Of a DNA stretch of 64,000 nt, positions 46,485 through 54,509 are shown piece after piece (position 1 is the stretch's first letter; each line of letters starts with the position of its first letter). The position numbers were made by a program, and so were the translations under genes. Origin of the DNA: Verrucomicrobiaceae bacterium UBA1938 (GTDB lineage: Bacteria; Verrucomicrobiota; Verrucomicrobiia; Verrucomicrobiales; Verrucomicrobiaceae); assembly GCA_002336895.1 (NCBI GenBank), contig DDFC01000017.1, forward strand, positions 15,360-79,359, written 5' to 3'. The notes beneath the pieces were generated by a model. It searched no databases, was not told where the DNA came from, and worked only from the letters and a program-made list of their open reading frames with translations.

Positions 46485-48770
46485 TTACTGAATGAAGAAG
46501 AACTGCCTCGTGTTCAGCACGGTCCAGAGGACATCGCCGCGGTCAGTGGCGTCGGCGTTGTCGGCGATGGGCTTGAGCAGGGCTTTTTCATCAGCGGTGG
46601 CTTTGCGGCTGAGCAGGCTGAGGTACACGGTGTCAATCACTGACTCGGGGCCTTCGGCCTTGGCCTTGTCCATGGCGCGGGCGATGACGGTGTAACGGTT
46701 CATCAGATTGCCGAAGACTTTGCCATTGAGCAGCATGAGCGCCTGTCCCACGCTGGCGTCGTCGTTGGCGTTTTCCACCAGTTCGCGGTCGCTCTGGCCG
46801 AATTCACGCAGGAAGTGGCCGTTGGGGGCGGGGCTGCGCAGGTCGGCGGCGCGGAGCATGTAGGTGTCGCGGAAGTTTTCCCAGGCCACGAGGGAGGTCT
46901 TTTCATTCTTGTCATCCACGTCAAAGCGCTGGGCGTCGGCGGCATAGCGGGCTTTGGCCTGCTCGTTGAGCTTGGAGCGGCGTTGCTTGGACAGGATGGC
47001 GAGCGCCTCGTCCATGCCGAGGTCTTCACCGTCCTTTTTCAGCTTGAGCACGGCGGCGACTTCCTTGGCAAAGTCTTCGTCCTTGGTGAATTCATCCAGC
47101 TTTCCTTCGCGGGCCAGCTCGGCAAAGCGCTTGAAGCCGGCGTCATAGACCACGGCGTCCACGGCTTCGTCGATGTGCTTGCGCTGGTTCTTAATGAGGT
47201 CCCGTGCCTTGCGGATGGCGGCCTCGTCCTTGGCCTTGGCGGCGGCTTCCATGCTTTCCTGGGCGGCACGGACTTCGGCGGCCAGCTCCTTCTGCTTCTG
47301 TGCCACCTTGATGGTGCATTCCTGCAGCTGCTGAGGGGAGAGGCTGTTGAGCGCACGGTCCAGCCATTCGATGCGGCGCAGGGCCACCTCGGCATCCACC
47401 TTGGTGGCGATGCTGGGCTGGTCGGCGTTCGGTTTGTAAAGGGCCACCATGCTGTCCCAGATCTGCTCGGCGCTCATGCGGCGGAGCAGAGGGCCGGGGA
47501 AGTTGTAGATCTCCCCGAGTTCGACGTCCTTGGTGTAGGCCTCGCGCTGGTAGGCCTGGGAGTTGAGGATGGCGCGCAGGACCACCTTCATGTCGTAGTT
47601 GGCCGCCTTCATCGTGTCTTCCAGGAAGGTCATGAGCTGGGGATTGCTCGGCACGGTGCTGTCGGTGATTTCATCGACAGGCTCGATGATGCCCTGGCCC
47701 ATGAGCTTTTTCCACAGGCGGTTGGCAATAACGGTGGTGAAGCGGGGGTTGTCCTTGCTGGTCATCCAGGCGGCGTAGGAGTCCACGGGCTTGACGCCGT
47801 CCTTCACGATCTTGCCGTCCTTGCTGAAGGAGGCGGGGATGACGGGGGAGACCTTCTGCTTGGGCTTGGCGTCGGTGTACTGGTAGTCGTGCGGGAGGAG
47901 GAGCGGCTTTTTATCCGACTGATCGAGCACGGCATTGTAACGCAGCGGGCGTAAGATCTCGGTCATGGCGCGGCCCACGTCCTTGCGCTCGATGCCCTTG
48001 GGCAGGGGGAACTTGGAGACGGCACCGCCGTAGCGGTTGCTCTTGTTCTTGGCCGCACCACCACCGTAGATGGCCTGGGCCAGCAGCGGGTTGGTCAGAC
48101 CATTGGTGCTGGTCATGCCGTAGGTGTGGGACGCCATCTGGTAGTAGTCCATCTGCGTCCACTTGTCGAAGGGGTGGTTGTGGCACTGGGCGCAGACCAT
48201 GCTGGTGCCGAGGAAGATCTGGGTGGTCACGGCCATGTTATCCAGCGGCATGTTGTAGTCGCGGATGTAGAAGCCGATGGCACCGTTCTCATAGGACTTG
48301 CCGTCGGCGGTCACGACCTCGCGCACCATCTGGTCGTAGGGCTTGTTGTCGCGCAGGCTGTCCTTCAGCCATTTGGAGTAGCCGTAGAAGGCAGGCAGGC
48401 TCTGGCCACCGCCGACCATCTGGCTCTTCATGCGCAGGATGTCAGCCCAGTAGTTGTAGAAATTCTGCACGTAGCCGTCGCTGGCGAGGAGTTTTTCGAT
48501 GAGCTTGAAGCGCTTGTCGGCGTCGCTGCTTTTGAGAAACTCGGTGGTTTCATGCAGGGTGGGAATGCGGCCTGCCACGTCCAGATACACGCGGCGTACA
48601 AAGACTTCGTCGCTGGCGGGCTTGTTGGGCTGGATTTTTTCCTTGGCCAGCTTGGCATTGACGAGTTCGTCGATTTTGGCTGCGGTGGCCTTGAGGTCGG
48701 GGGCGGCCTGGGCCATGAGGGCCGAGGTGGCGAGCGATGCGAGGATGGCGCAGAGGGGATTCAGCTTCAT
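46485..48770 (-). CDS. DUF1549-DUF1553 protein (second copy)
   Basis: A 761-residue exported protein with a signal peptide (LNPLCAILASLATSALMAQA) and DUF1549 (VFVRRVYLDVAGRIPTLHETTEFLKSSDADKRFKLIEKLLAS, VCAQCHNHPFDKWTQMDYYQMASH) and DUF1553 (NPRFTTVIANRLWKKLMGQGI, GQALMLLNGKVFGNLMN) regions. It lacks the N-terminal PSCyt1 heme domain and the discoidin segment found in the first copy and has a long Lys/Glu/Ala-rich helical insert (QKQKELAAEVRAAQESMEAAAKAKDEAA). It pairs functionally with the convergent DUF1501 gene by family habit. Confidence 0.92.
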   Translation of the reverse strand: MKLNPLCAILASLATSALMAQAAPDLKATAAKIDELVNAKLAKEKIQPNKPASDEVFVRRVYLDVAGRIPTLHETTEFLKSSDADKRFKLIEKLLASDGYVQNFYNYWADILRMKSQMVGGGQSLPAFYGYSKWLKDSLRDNKPYDQMVREVVTADGKSYENGAIGFYIRDYNMPLDNMAVTTQIFLGTSMVCAQCHNHPFDKWTQMDYYQMASHTYGMTSTNGLTNPLLAQAIYGGGAAKNKSNRYGGAVSKFPLPKGIERKDVGRAMTEILRPLRYNAVLDQSDKKPLLLPHDYQYTDAKPKQKVSPVIPASFSKDGKIVKDGVKPVDSYAAWMTSKDNPRFTTVIANRLWKKLMGQGIIEPVDEITDSTVPSNPQLMTFLEDTMKAANYDMKVVLRAILNSQAYQREAYTKDVELGEIYNFPGPLLRRMSAEQIWDSMVALYKPNADQPSIATKVDAEVALRRIEWLDRALNSLSPQQLQECTIKVAQKQKELAAEVRAAQESMEAAAKAKDEAAIRKARDLIKNQRKHIDEAVDAVVYDAGFKRFAELAREGKLDEFTKDEDFAKEVAAVLKLKKDGEDLGMDEALAILSKQRRSKLNEQAKARYAADAQRFDVDDKNEKTSLVAWENFRDTYMLRAADLRSPAPNGHFLREFGQSDRELVENANDDASVGQALMLLNGKVFGNLMNRYTVIARAMDKAKAEGPESVIDTVYLSLLSRKATADEKALLKPIADNADATDRGDVLWTVLNTRQFFFIQ

Positions 48771-48921
48771 GTGGGCGCGTGGAGGAGGGGGATGGCGCGA
48801 TAACGACCTGATGAGAAGTGTCTTTCAGCGGATGCTGCCTTTCAGATTGAATTTAAAACCGATTGGCGGATTTTAGCTTTGACAACCCGACCCACTTTCC
48901 GACAGAATCGCACCTTATTCT

Positions 48922-49578
48922 ATGAAATTGCTCCTGCCCCTTGTTCTGCTTTCCACACTCGCATCCTGCACCTTCGTAAAGACCAATTCTCGTCCTACGG
49001 CTGCTGTGCCCTGCATTGCTGCTCCGAACGCAAACCAAGGCCTGTCCTATGTCAGCCAGGGCACCAATCTGGCCGTGAACGGTGTTTCCGACGGCGTGGA
49101 TGATGTCAGCAATGGCATCGGCAAAGTGGCTGACCGTCAGGCACGCGACTACACCAACATGGGCGAAAACGTGGTGTTCCGCGCAGATGACGTCGTCTAT
49201 CGCGAAGCCAACCGCTACACCGACTACGGCATGGACACCATCGACGACGGTGCCAGCTTTGGCGCCCGCGCCATCCGCCGCTGGCCTGACTATGTGACCG
49301 GCACGATGCAGCGTGGCATGGTTGCCACCAAGAAAGTTTATCAGAGCGCCATGTATTCCTACGGCGAAACTGTCAGCCGCGGCTTCTTCGGCGCTGTGGA
49401 CATCGTCACTCCTCCAGAGCCCAAGCCTTACATGGTGGGCAGCCTGAATGAGCTGACCCCCGGCTATCCTCTCCCCGGCTCCAGCTGGCACTGCCGTCTG
49501 CCCCAGCTCCCCGTCGAGCCTGAGCAGGAAGTCACCGCTGGCAAAAATCCGAAGAATCCGGTCACGGCTTCCAAGTAA
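48922..49578 (+). CDS. Lipoprotein of unknown function
   Basis: A 218-residue protein with a lipobox signal (LLLPLVLLSTLASC). The body has many Asp, Tyr and Asn residues and repeats of the type NGVSDGVDDVSNGIGKV and ADDVVYREANRYTDYGMDTIDDG. No family is recognised; the protein appears well expressed from its regular codon use and has a strong terminator directly behind. A TTGACA box is present at 48879-48884, but a matching -10 was not clear. Confidence 0.72.
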   Translation: MKLLLPLVLLSTLASCTFVKTNSRPTAAVPCIAAPNANQGLSYVSQGTNLAVNGVSDGVDDVSNGIGKVADRQARDYTNMGENVVFRADDVVYREANRYTDYGMDTIDDGASFGARAIRRWPDYVTGTMQRGMVATKKVYQSAMYSYGETVSRGFFGAVDIVTPPEPKPYMVGSLNELTPGYPLPGSSWHCRLPQLPVEPEQEVTAGKNPKNPVTASK

Positions 49579-49597
49579 TTTCACCTGATTTCCCCAC

Positions 49598-49627
49598 GGG
49601 AGCGGCTGCGAGGCCGCTCCCTTTTTT
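49598..49627 (+). terminator. Rho-independent terminator after the lipoprotein gene
   Basis: GGGAGCGGC (49598-49606) and GCCGCTCCC (49613-49621) form a 9 bp GC-rich stem with a six-base loop, followed at once by six T. It lies 20 bp after the lipoprotein stop and 15 bp before the HAD gene start. Confidence 0.93.
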
Positions 49628-49641
49628 GTTTTCTGGACGCC

Positions 49642-50349
49642 ATGCCTCTGCACACCTTGTTTTTTGATGCGGCCGGGACCCTGATCAGGCCAGCGGTGTC
49701 AGTTGGCCTCACCTACGCTCAGCATGCGTTGAGGCATGGCATTCCAGCCGAGCCTGAGGCCATCATGCAGGCCTTTCGCACGGTGTGGAAGCAGACATCG
49801 CCGCCGCTGCATCCAGAGGGGCAGCCTGCTGAGGACGATGATCGTGGCTGGTGGCGCAGGCTGGTGGGGGATGTTTTTGGCCTGGTGCTGGGGGCTCCGC
49901 TGCAGGAAGGCACACTGGATGACCTGTTTGACGGTCTTTACTCGCATTATGCCAGAGCCGAGGCATGGAGCGTGTTTGATGACGTGCTGCCTGCCCTGGA
50001 AGATCTGGCGCAGGATCACCGGCTGCTGGTGCTGTCAAATTTTGACCGCCGCCTGCACAGCATCCTGGGCGGGCATGATCTGCTGCGTTTTTTTGATGAA
50101 GTGATCATCTCCAGCGAGGTAGGAGCGGCCAAGCCGCACCCGCGCATGTTTGAGGCGGCGCTGGCTGCGGCGGGCTGTCAGCCGGGGCAGGCGCTGCACA
50201 TTGGCGATGACGTGCGCTGCGATATTGCAGGTGCGCAAAGCCATGGCATTCAGGCATTTCAAGTGAAAAGACCCGAAAACGATCTTGGCGTGCTGGTGCA
50301 GAAAGTCCGCCTCGGGGCATATTCTGGCTTGCGCAGCCCCGACTTATGA
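49642..50349 (+). CDS. HAD-family hydrolase (HDHD3/REG-2-like)
   Basis: A 235-residue haloacid dehalogenase-superfamily hydrolase. Motif I is LFFDAAGTLIRP with the nucleophile Asp; the second Asp of the usual DxDGT is Ala, as in REG-2/HDHD3-type proteins. Motif II is LVLSNFD, motif III AAKPHPRMFEAAL and motif IV HIGDDVRCDIAGAQSHGI. A cap domain lies at about residues 20-100. Substrate unknown; the missing second Asp makes standard phosphatase activity doubtful. It is the last gene before tRNA-Lys. Confidence 0.87.
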   Translation: MPLHTLFFDAAGTLIRPAVSVGLTYAQHALRHGIPAEPEAIMQAFRTVWKQTSPPLHPEGQPAEDDDRGWWRRLVGDVFGLVLGAPLQEGTLDDLFDGLYSHYARAEAWSVFDDVLPALEDLAQDHRLLVLSNFDRRLHSILGGHDLLRFFDEVIISSEVGAAKPHPRMFEAALAAAGCQPGQALHIGDDVRCDIAGAQSHGIQAFQVKRPENDLGVLVQKVRLGAYSGLRSPDL

Positions 50350-50377
50350 ATAAATACCGGCCCCCTTCCTCAGGGAT

Positions 50378-50452
50378 GCGCAGGTAGCTCAGCGGTAGAG
50401 CAGTTGGCTTTTAACCAATTGGTCGAGGGTTCGATCCCCTCCCTGCGCACCA
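50378..50452 (+). tRNA. tRNA-Lys(UUU)
   Basis: Complete cloverleaf: acceptor GCGCAGG/CCTGCGC, D arm GCTCAGCGGTAGAGC, anticodon stem GTTGG/CCAAT with loop CTTTTAA (anticodon TTT), T arm GAGGG-TTCGATC-CCCTC, discriminator A and encoded CCA (50450-50452). Lower-GC DNA with mobile-element features starts directly downstream, so the 3' end may be an attachment site. Confidence 0.97.
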
Positions 50453-50471
50453 CTCTCAAAGAGAGTGGTTT
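50450..50471 (+). terminator. Hairpin starting at the tRNA CCA end
   Basis: CCACTCTC (50450-50457) pairs with GAGAGTGG (50461-50468) around an AAA loop; only two or three T follow. It starts with the CCA of the tRNA and probably ends its transcription, or is part of the integration junction. Confidence 0.6.
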
Positions 50472-50510
50472 ATGTCAACAAAGTGCACGATCAAGGGGGG
50501 AAGGGAACAT

Positions 50511-50531
50511 TGTGGGAACGTTGTTCCCACA
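50511..50531. repeat. Perfect palindrome TGTGGGAAC-GTT-GTTCCCACA
   Basis: A 9 bp perfect inverted repeat with a 3 bp centre, 60 bp downstream of tRNA-Lys. It is followed by about 130 bp without a convincing gene up to 50662. It may be a protein-binding site near an integration junction or a leftover of one; no function is proven. Confidence 0.55.
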
Positions 50532-50662
50532 AAGCTCAGGAGGTTCGGGGGCATTCCAAATGCTGCAAGGAATCCGGTTTGTGACAGACAAGGGCACCTT
50601 CGACCAGTTTCAAAAAGTGGTATTAGAATTATGAGTCTAGCCGAAGATGATGGGCGAATGCA

Positions 50663-52147
50663 TCATGCCACGGTGTGAGTATGTGATGCGTTGGCAAAAT
50701 TGGCCGGTATCCCCGCCTCCTCGCATGCTGCCTGATAATACCCAATCTGCCGCTTCATGGTGATTTTCTCGGCTGGCGACAGCTGCATTCCAAGATGGCG
50801 TTGGCGATCGATTGCCTCAAGCATGGCCCATTTTCCATCTAGCCTGTTCTTCGGTGACGGTATTGATTTGTCGTCCGCGTTGGCTTTCTTGTGTTTTCCA
50901 ATACCCCACAGGTGAATCAATTCCGGTTCCAGGCCTTGCCAGATCTGACGAACATCTTCCAATACGTCGTCAAGAGGTCTCGCGAAATCAACTTTTATCC
51001 AGAACCTGATGATATCCGAAATCCGTCTGTGTCGTGCCTGAAGCGAACTGGTGCCTTCGAGATCCGGTGGCCACAGATAGTATAAAATGCCCCGTTGTGT
51101 GCGATCCAAGTCCCACCAAAGACGTGCAAAACCCTCCCATGTCGGCAATGCACTGTTGCTGTGAAGGCGTGCGCGAAATTCATAGAAGAAGGCGCTGCGC
51201 TCCCAGAATCTACTGAACTGAGCGAACTCCTCTAGGCGGTTAACGGAATCAAGACGACGCCACCACCACAAACCGCTGGCTTCGATTTCAGCCTCGGTCT
51301 TGAATTTCCCTGCAACCGGTTGGCGGAATGTGCGCCGTCTATAGGTCGCTGCACCGCCTCTCGATTTCATTTGTTGTGACAAAGAGAGTTCGTTAGCACG
51401 ATTGATTGCGGAGGAAGAGCTTTGTCCCTCGTGATGATTCTTGATTGGCAAACCTTTGATCGACTGCGGGAGATCCCCACTTCGAAGCCGAGCAACTACT
51501 GCTGATGGATGCATATGCATTATATCCATTCCATTAACTCTCAGATCCACATGCTTAGCGAGGTGGCTCAAACGTTCGCCAATCGCGATCTGCTGCTGAT
51601 CCCAGTGTTCCCACTGACATGCCACTAGCCAAGCAGTAGCCTCATCAAAACTGGCAAAGAATGCGTATGGACCATGGAAATCGAACGATAGCAAGCGCGC
51701 CTGGATTTCATGATTTATTGCCTTGTTGACCCAGTCTTTTGAGGAGCGAAAATGTAAAAGGGGCCTGAGTGTCGATTCGGAAAGTCGGCATAGCGCCTCA
51801 ACCCATGGTGTGTCTAATTGCACTATCGGAGCCAACGAAACGGGAATTTTGTAAACAGTGGGTCGAAATACCCAGCGGTCATCACGTCTTGAAACGTGGA
51901 CGGCTGGGGCCTCGGAATCACAGGTCTGTCCTATGAAAAAGAAAGCATCCCTGCTCACTTTCTCCAGCCGCCCACCCCAACCGCTAGAAGATTTGGCCTG
52001 GGGTTGCGGAGGAGGTGGGGGGCTTATGTGGCACAGGACGATACTGTTTGATGCTCCCTTTTGAGTTTGGCACAGTTCCATCAGTTTCTCATAGGTGATG
52101 GTGTGTGTGAGAAATTGGGCAATGCTCTTGAGATTTATTTCGCTCAT
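50663..52147 (-). CDS. Large Trp-rich protein of unknown function
   Basis: A 494-residue soluble-looking protein without signal peptide or membrane segment. It has a Pro-rich spacer (SPPPPPQPQ) near residue 50 and a notable number of Trp (GLWWWRRLDSV, ARLWWDLDRTQRGILYYLWPP, RFWIKVDFARPLDDVLEDVRQIWQGLEP). No family is recognised. It lies where a tRNA-integrating element often has its integrase, but the Arg..His-x-x-Arg..Tyr pattern is not evident. By eye its codon use is more AT-rich than the chromosome to the left, pointing to transfer. ATG 52147 is preferred to the TTG at 52183. Confidence 0.7.
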   Translation of the reverse strand: MSEINLKSIAQFLTHTITYEKLMELCQTQKGASNSIVLCHISPPPPPQPQAKSSSGWGGRLEKVSRDAFFFIGQTCDSEAPAVHVSRRDDRWVFRPTVYKIPVSLAPIVQLDTPWVEALCRLSESTLRPLLHFRSSKDWVNKAINHEIQARLLSFDFHGPYAFFASFDEATAWLVACQWEHWDQQQIAIGERLSHLAKHVDLRVNGMDIMHMHPSAVVARLRSGDLPQSIKGLPIKNHHEGQSSSSAINRANELSLSQQMKSRGGAATYRRRTFRQPVAGKFKTEAEIEASGLWWWRRLDSVNRLEEFAQFSRFWERSAFFYEFRARLHSNSALPTWEGFARLWWDLDRTQRGILYYLWPPDLEGTSSLQARHRRISDIIRFWIKVDFARPLDDVLEDVRQIWQGLEPELIHLWGIGKHKKANADDKSIPSPKNRLDGKWAMLEAIDRQRHLGMQLSPAEKITMKRQIGYYQAACEEAGIPANFANASHTHTVA

Positions 52148-52287
52148 CAAGGTGCATCCATTTTGGGTAATTGCGATTGTCAAATGAAAACACCAAAATA
52201 ATGCAACAGCCAGACATGTTTTAGGGTTATCACAAGTACGGGAAAGGTCAGGATAAAGAGGGGCTCGGCGGCAAATAGTCGTCCGTC

Positions 52288-52554
52288 ATGGAAAACAAAC
52301 CATCCAGCCATCCCGTAGTCCAAGAGTTGCAACGCGCAGTCTGGCTTCGGCTCCCAAAGCCGCCAGCTCGGTGCCCCCTCACATCTCTAAGTAGAGCAAA
52401 AATCTGTACACTGATTTTGCCATGTGAGGCCAATAATTTCAATCCGCCAGTTGTCAGTAAATCGCTGAAAGCATCGAAGCAAGCAACCAGGGGACAAAGG
52501 CTTTACTCGGCGGAATCATTGCTCGCCTACATCAACGCCCAAGGAGCCGAATGA
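52288..52554 (+). CDS. Excisionase-like small HTH protein
   Basis: An 88-residue protein with LRLPKPPARCPLTSLSRAKICTLILPCEANNFNPPVVSKSLKA..RGQRLYSAESLLAYINAQG. This is the pattern of small winged-helix proteins found in integrated elements of this phylum: a CPLTGLSR-like helix, a wing with PPVxSxSL and a final RLxxxxSLLAYI helix. It may act as excisionase or as regulator. It lies divergent from the large unknown gene, about 140 bp away, and supports a mobile origin of this region. Confidence 0.65.
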   Translation: MENKPSSHPVVQELQRAVWLRLPKPPARCPLTSLSRAKICTLILPCEANNFNPPVVSKSLKASKQATRGQRLYSAESLLAYINAQGAE

Positions 52555-52572
52555 CACGAAGCGAAAAACCTT

Positions 52573-52602
52573 TCGACCGCTGAGTACTGTTTCAGCGGTC
52601 GA
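52573..52602 (+). terminator. Strong hairpin downstream of the HTH gene
   Basis: TCGACCGCTGA (52573-52583) and its exact complement (52592-52602) form an 11 bp stem with an 8-base loop, 18 bp after the HTH gene stop. No T-run follows, so it is a stabilising or weak terminator structure. Confidence 0.55.
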
Positions 52603-52646
52603 TCTCAAGCCTGTAAGGCAGGCAACAAACCATAAAGTAGCATAAA

Positions 52647-53006
52647 ATGACACGCATTGAAAAAAAGAACGTCCTCAAAGCAGCGCAAGAGGAAACACAA
52701 AAGTTCGTCGCAATTAAACGCGTCGAGCTGCGGGATGCACTCAAAGAGCTGGAGGAACTCAAGGCCGACGACGATTACTGCGTCAGCTTGGTCGAGCTTC
52801 TGAAGGCTTGCGCGGAGCCTATGGGGCTGGTCTACATTGGCCAGCTTCTTCCAGATCCAACCCTGCTTCTGGAGGCCCGTAAAAAGCTTCGTGATCCGAA
52901 GGATGGTTCTCCAAAGGTGATCGAGGAATACAAAGACCCGAAAGACAAGACGAAAATCATGATCCGTCTTCTTCAGGGAGCTAACCCAGCGCCGCAGATT
53001 GCATAA
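52647..53006 (+). CDS. Small charged protein of unknown function
   Basis: A 119-residue Lys/Glu-rich, mostly helical protein (MTRIEKKNVLKAAQEETQKFVAIKRVELRDALKELEELKADDDYCVSL) with no family known to me. The gene has its own upstream hairpin and a downstream terminator (53016-53056), so it is probably a separate transcription unit within the element. Function cannot be assigned. Confidence 0.6.
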   Translation: MTRIEKKNVLKAAQEETQKFVAIKRVELRDALKELEELKADDDYCVSLVELLKACAEPMGLVYIGQLLPDPTLLLEARKKLRDPKDGSPKVIEEYKDPKDKTKIMIRLLQGANPAPQIA

Positions 53007-53015
53007 CTGAAACTC

Positions 53016-53056
53016 GGCCGCCCGTGGAGGAATCAATCCAAAGCGGGCGGCCATAC
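53016..53056 (+). terminator. Long-loop terminator
   Basis: GGCCGCCCG (53016-53024) pairs with CGGGCGGCC (53044-53052) over a 19-base loop, and ATACTTTTTC follows. It lies 10 bp after the charged-protein stop. Confidence 0.8.
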
Positions 53057-53067
53057 TTTTTCAAATA

Positions 53068-53670
53068 ATGAGACCAAGATTACCCCAGTTGGTGCCAATC
53101 TCAAAGCTACCGATCCAACCTCGGAAGTTCTACAAAAAAATCATCGAGCTGTCTTGTAGGGAAGGGGTGAAAGACCCCATGGAGTACCTCTTCAGCTCGT
53201 TGTGCAAATCTGGACAGAGCCTGATTATGTCCCGTCACCGCCAAAATGACGATGTGGTATGGACACGTGGTCAGGCTCTCCAGGGATGGCGAGATTTTTT
53301 CTGGCCGTTTGCTGTGGATAGCCGGAAGCTGTTCGTACCTCGCCACAAAAGACATTTTCGAATGACCCGATACGAGGTACTGCAGTGGGATCGCGCTGCA
53401 GTTTCCGTTCCTCTCGGCAGCATCCCACCCCTGGTGAAGCTGCTGAAAACCGATGACAATGGTATTCGTGCCATTGTTGAAGCGCATGACGGCGTAGTTG
53501 TGATCTTCAAAGTGGATGCAGCTGACTATGTCACTTGGGCTCAGGAATGCCGAGGCCTGAAAAACACAATGGCCGCCAACAAGATCGAGCACGGCCGCTT
53601 CTCCCTCCACAACCTGGTGCCTATCTCCCGTAAAACAGTGGGCCATGGCGCTGTGCTGTTTCTTGCTTGA
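53068..53670 (+). CDS. Protein of unknown function in the mobile region
   Basis: A 200-residue soluble protein rich in basic residues (RKFYKKIIELSCREGVKDPMEYLFSSLCKSGQSLIMSRHRQNDDVVW, RKLFVPRHKRHFRMTRYEVLQWDRAAVSVPLGSIPPLVKLLK). No family recognised and no catalytic motif seen. It lies between two transcription terminators just upstream of the putative initiator gene, so it may be part of the replication or maintenance module, but this is positional inference only. Confidence 0.55.
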   Translation: MRPRLPQLVPISKLPIQPRKFYKKIIELSCREGVKDPMEYLFSSLCKSGQSLIMSRHRQNDDVVWTRGQALQGWRDFFWPFAVDSRKLFVPRHKRHFRMTRYEVLQWDRAAVSVPLGSIPPLVKLLKTDDNGIRAIVEAHDGVVVIFKVDAADYVTWAQECRGLKNTMAANKIEHGRFSLHNLVPISRKTVGHGAVLFLA

Positions 53671-53681
53671 TCTAAATCCTT

Positions 53682-53771
53682 GGGCGGCCTGCGGAAGTGA
53701 ACCACTGCGGGCTCAGCTTCAAACCCCTGCAGGACGCTGTAAACGCACTTCACGGGCCGCCCTCATTTTTT
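53682..53771 (+). terminator. Long hairpin and terminator
   Basis: GGGCGGCC (53682-53689) pairs with GGCCGCCC (53755-53762); inside it GAAGTG pairs with CACTTC. Six T follow within a few bases (53766-53771). The 65-base interior is unusually long for a simple terminator and could be a small structured RNA. It ends just before the initiator-like gene. Confidence 0.65.
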
Positions 53772-53778
53772 CGCCCTA

Positions 53779-54378
53779 ATGAAACCTCATTCATTTTCTA
53801 AAACGATCGCAGATGTCCACGGAGTCAGCGCGGCAATAGTTCTCAAATACCTGGCATACAAGACCCGCAAAAGCACAAATATCCGTGACAACAAACAGTG
53901 GTACTTCGACACCTTGACGGAACTTGAGAAAAAGTTTCCTTACCTCGGGCGAAGCACCATTGATGACGCATTGAGAGAACTCGGTGAAAAAAGTCTGGTT
54001 GAGATTGGCAACTTCAACAAACATGCCTATGACCGCACTCGGTGGTATCATGTCCCTGAGCAGTACTGGGAAGCCGCTGAAGATCACAAAATCAGTTTTC
54101 ATGCCTCAGACGCAGAAGCTCATGGAGTGACTGCGGCGGTGATCATGTTCAACCTCGAATACTGGCTGAAGAAAAAATTAAAAGCCGGCAGCGAGACACA
54201 TGCGATTAGCCCCGAAAAACTGGCCGAGCATCTGCCACTGAAGGCCTCGACGATAAGAACCACGTTGGCGAAGCTTGTGGGCGTCGGGGCGTTAATCAAG
54301 GTGCCGGACAAAAAAAGCGAGTATGCGTTTCCCCCTAGTCGTATGCGTGTTCTCAGAATGAAAGCGCTGCTGTCGTGA
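53779..54378 (+). CDS. Tandem winged-helix protein, putative replication initiator
   Basis: A 199-residue protein with two similar halves, each beginning with a helix pattern: HGVSAAIVLKYLAYKTRK..WYFDTLTELEKKFPYLGRSTIDDALRELGEKSLVEIGNFNKHAYDRTRWY and HGVTAAVIMFNLEYWLKK..ISPEKLAEHLPLKASTIRTTLAKLVGVGALIKV. The repeated HGV(S/T)AA and wHTH form, and the FPYLGRSTI phrase, resemble the N-terminal domains of phage replisome organisers and plasmid Rep proteins. Directly after its stop lie five evenly spaced ATCCGGAY boxes and AT-rich DNA, which supports a role as initiator or as repressor binding them. The call is structural inference. Confidence 0.65.
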   Translation: MKPHSFSKTIADVHGVSAAIVLKYLAYKTRKSTNIRDNKQWYFDTLTELEKKFPYLGRSTIDDALRELGEKSLVEIGNFNKHAYDRTRWYHVPEQYWEAAEDHKISFHASDAEAHGVTAAVIMFNLEYWLKKKLKAGSETHAISPEKLAEHLPLKASTIRTTLAKLVGVGALIKVPDKKSEYAFPPSRMRVLRMKALLS

Positions 54379-54394
54379 TCATGCAAATGTCAGC

Positions 54395-54485
54395 ATCCGG
54401 ACGACATGAGATATAATCCGGACAGGGGCGTTAGAATCCGGACGAGGTGCCAAGTGATCCGGATGGCAAATGACAAAATCCGGAC
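54395..54485. repeat. Iteron-like array: five ATCCGGAY boxes at 20-21 bp spacing, putative replication origin
   Basis: ATCCGGAC at 54395, 54416, 54436 and 54478 and ATCCGGAT at 54457: step 21, 20, 21, 21 bp, about two helical turns, so all boxes lie on one face of the DNA. The core TCCGGA is itself palindromic. The spacers are not conserved. AT-rich sequence (54487-54555) follows, as expected of a melting region. Position between a winged-helix protein and the next gene fits a plasmid-type origin or a cooperative operator. Confidence 0.8.
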
Positions 54486-54509
54486 AACTATACCCATTAT
54501 AAAAACCCT

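Noticed and set aside
50472..50678. Small plus-strand frame after tRNA-Lys as a possible gene
   Set aside because: It runs through the palindrome at 50511-50531, has no ribosome-binding site and no recognisable protein pattern.
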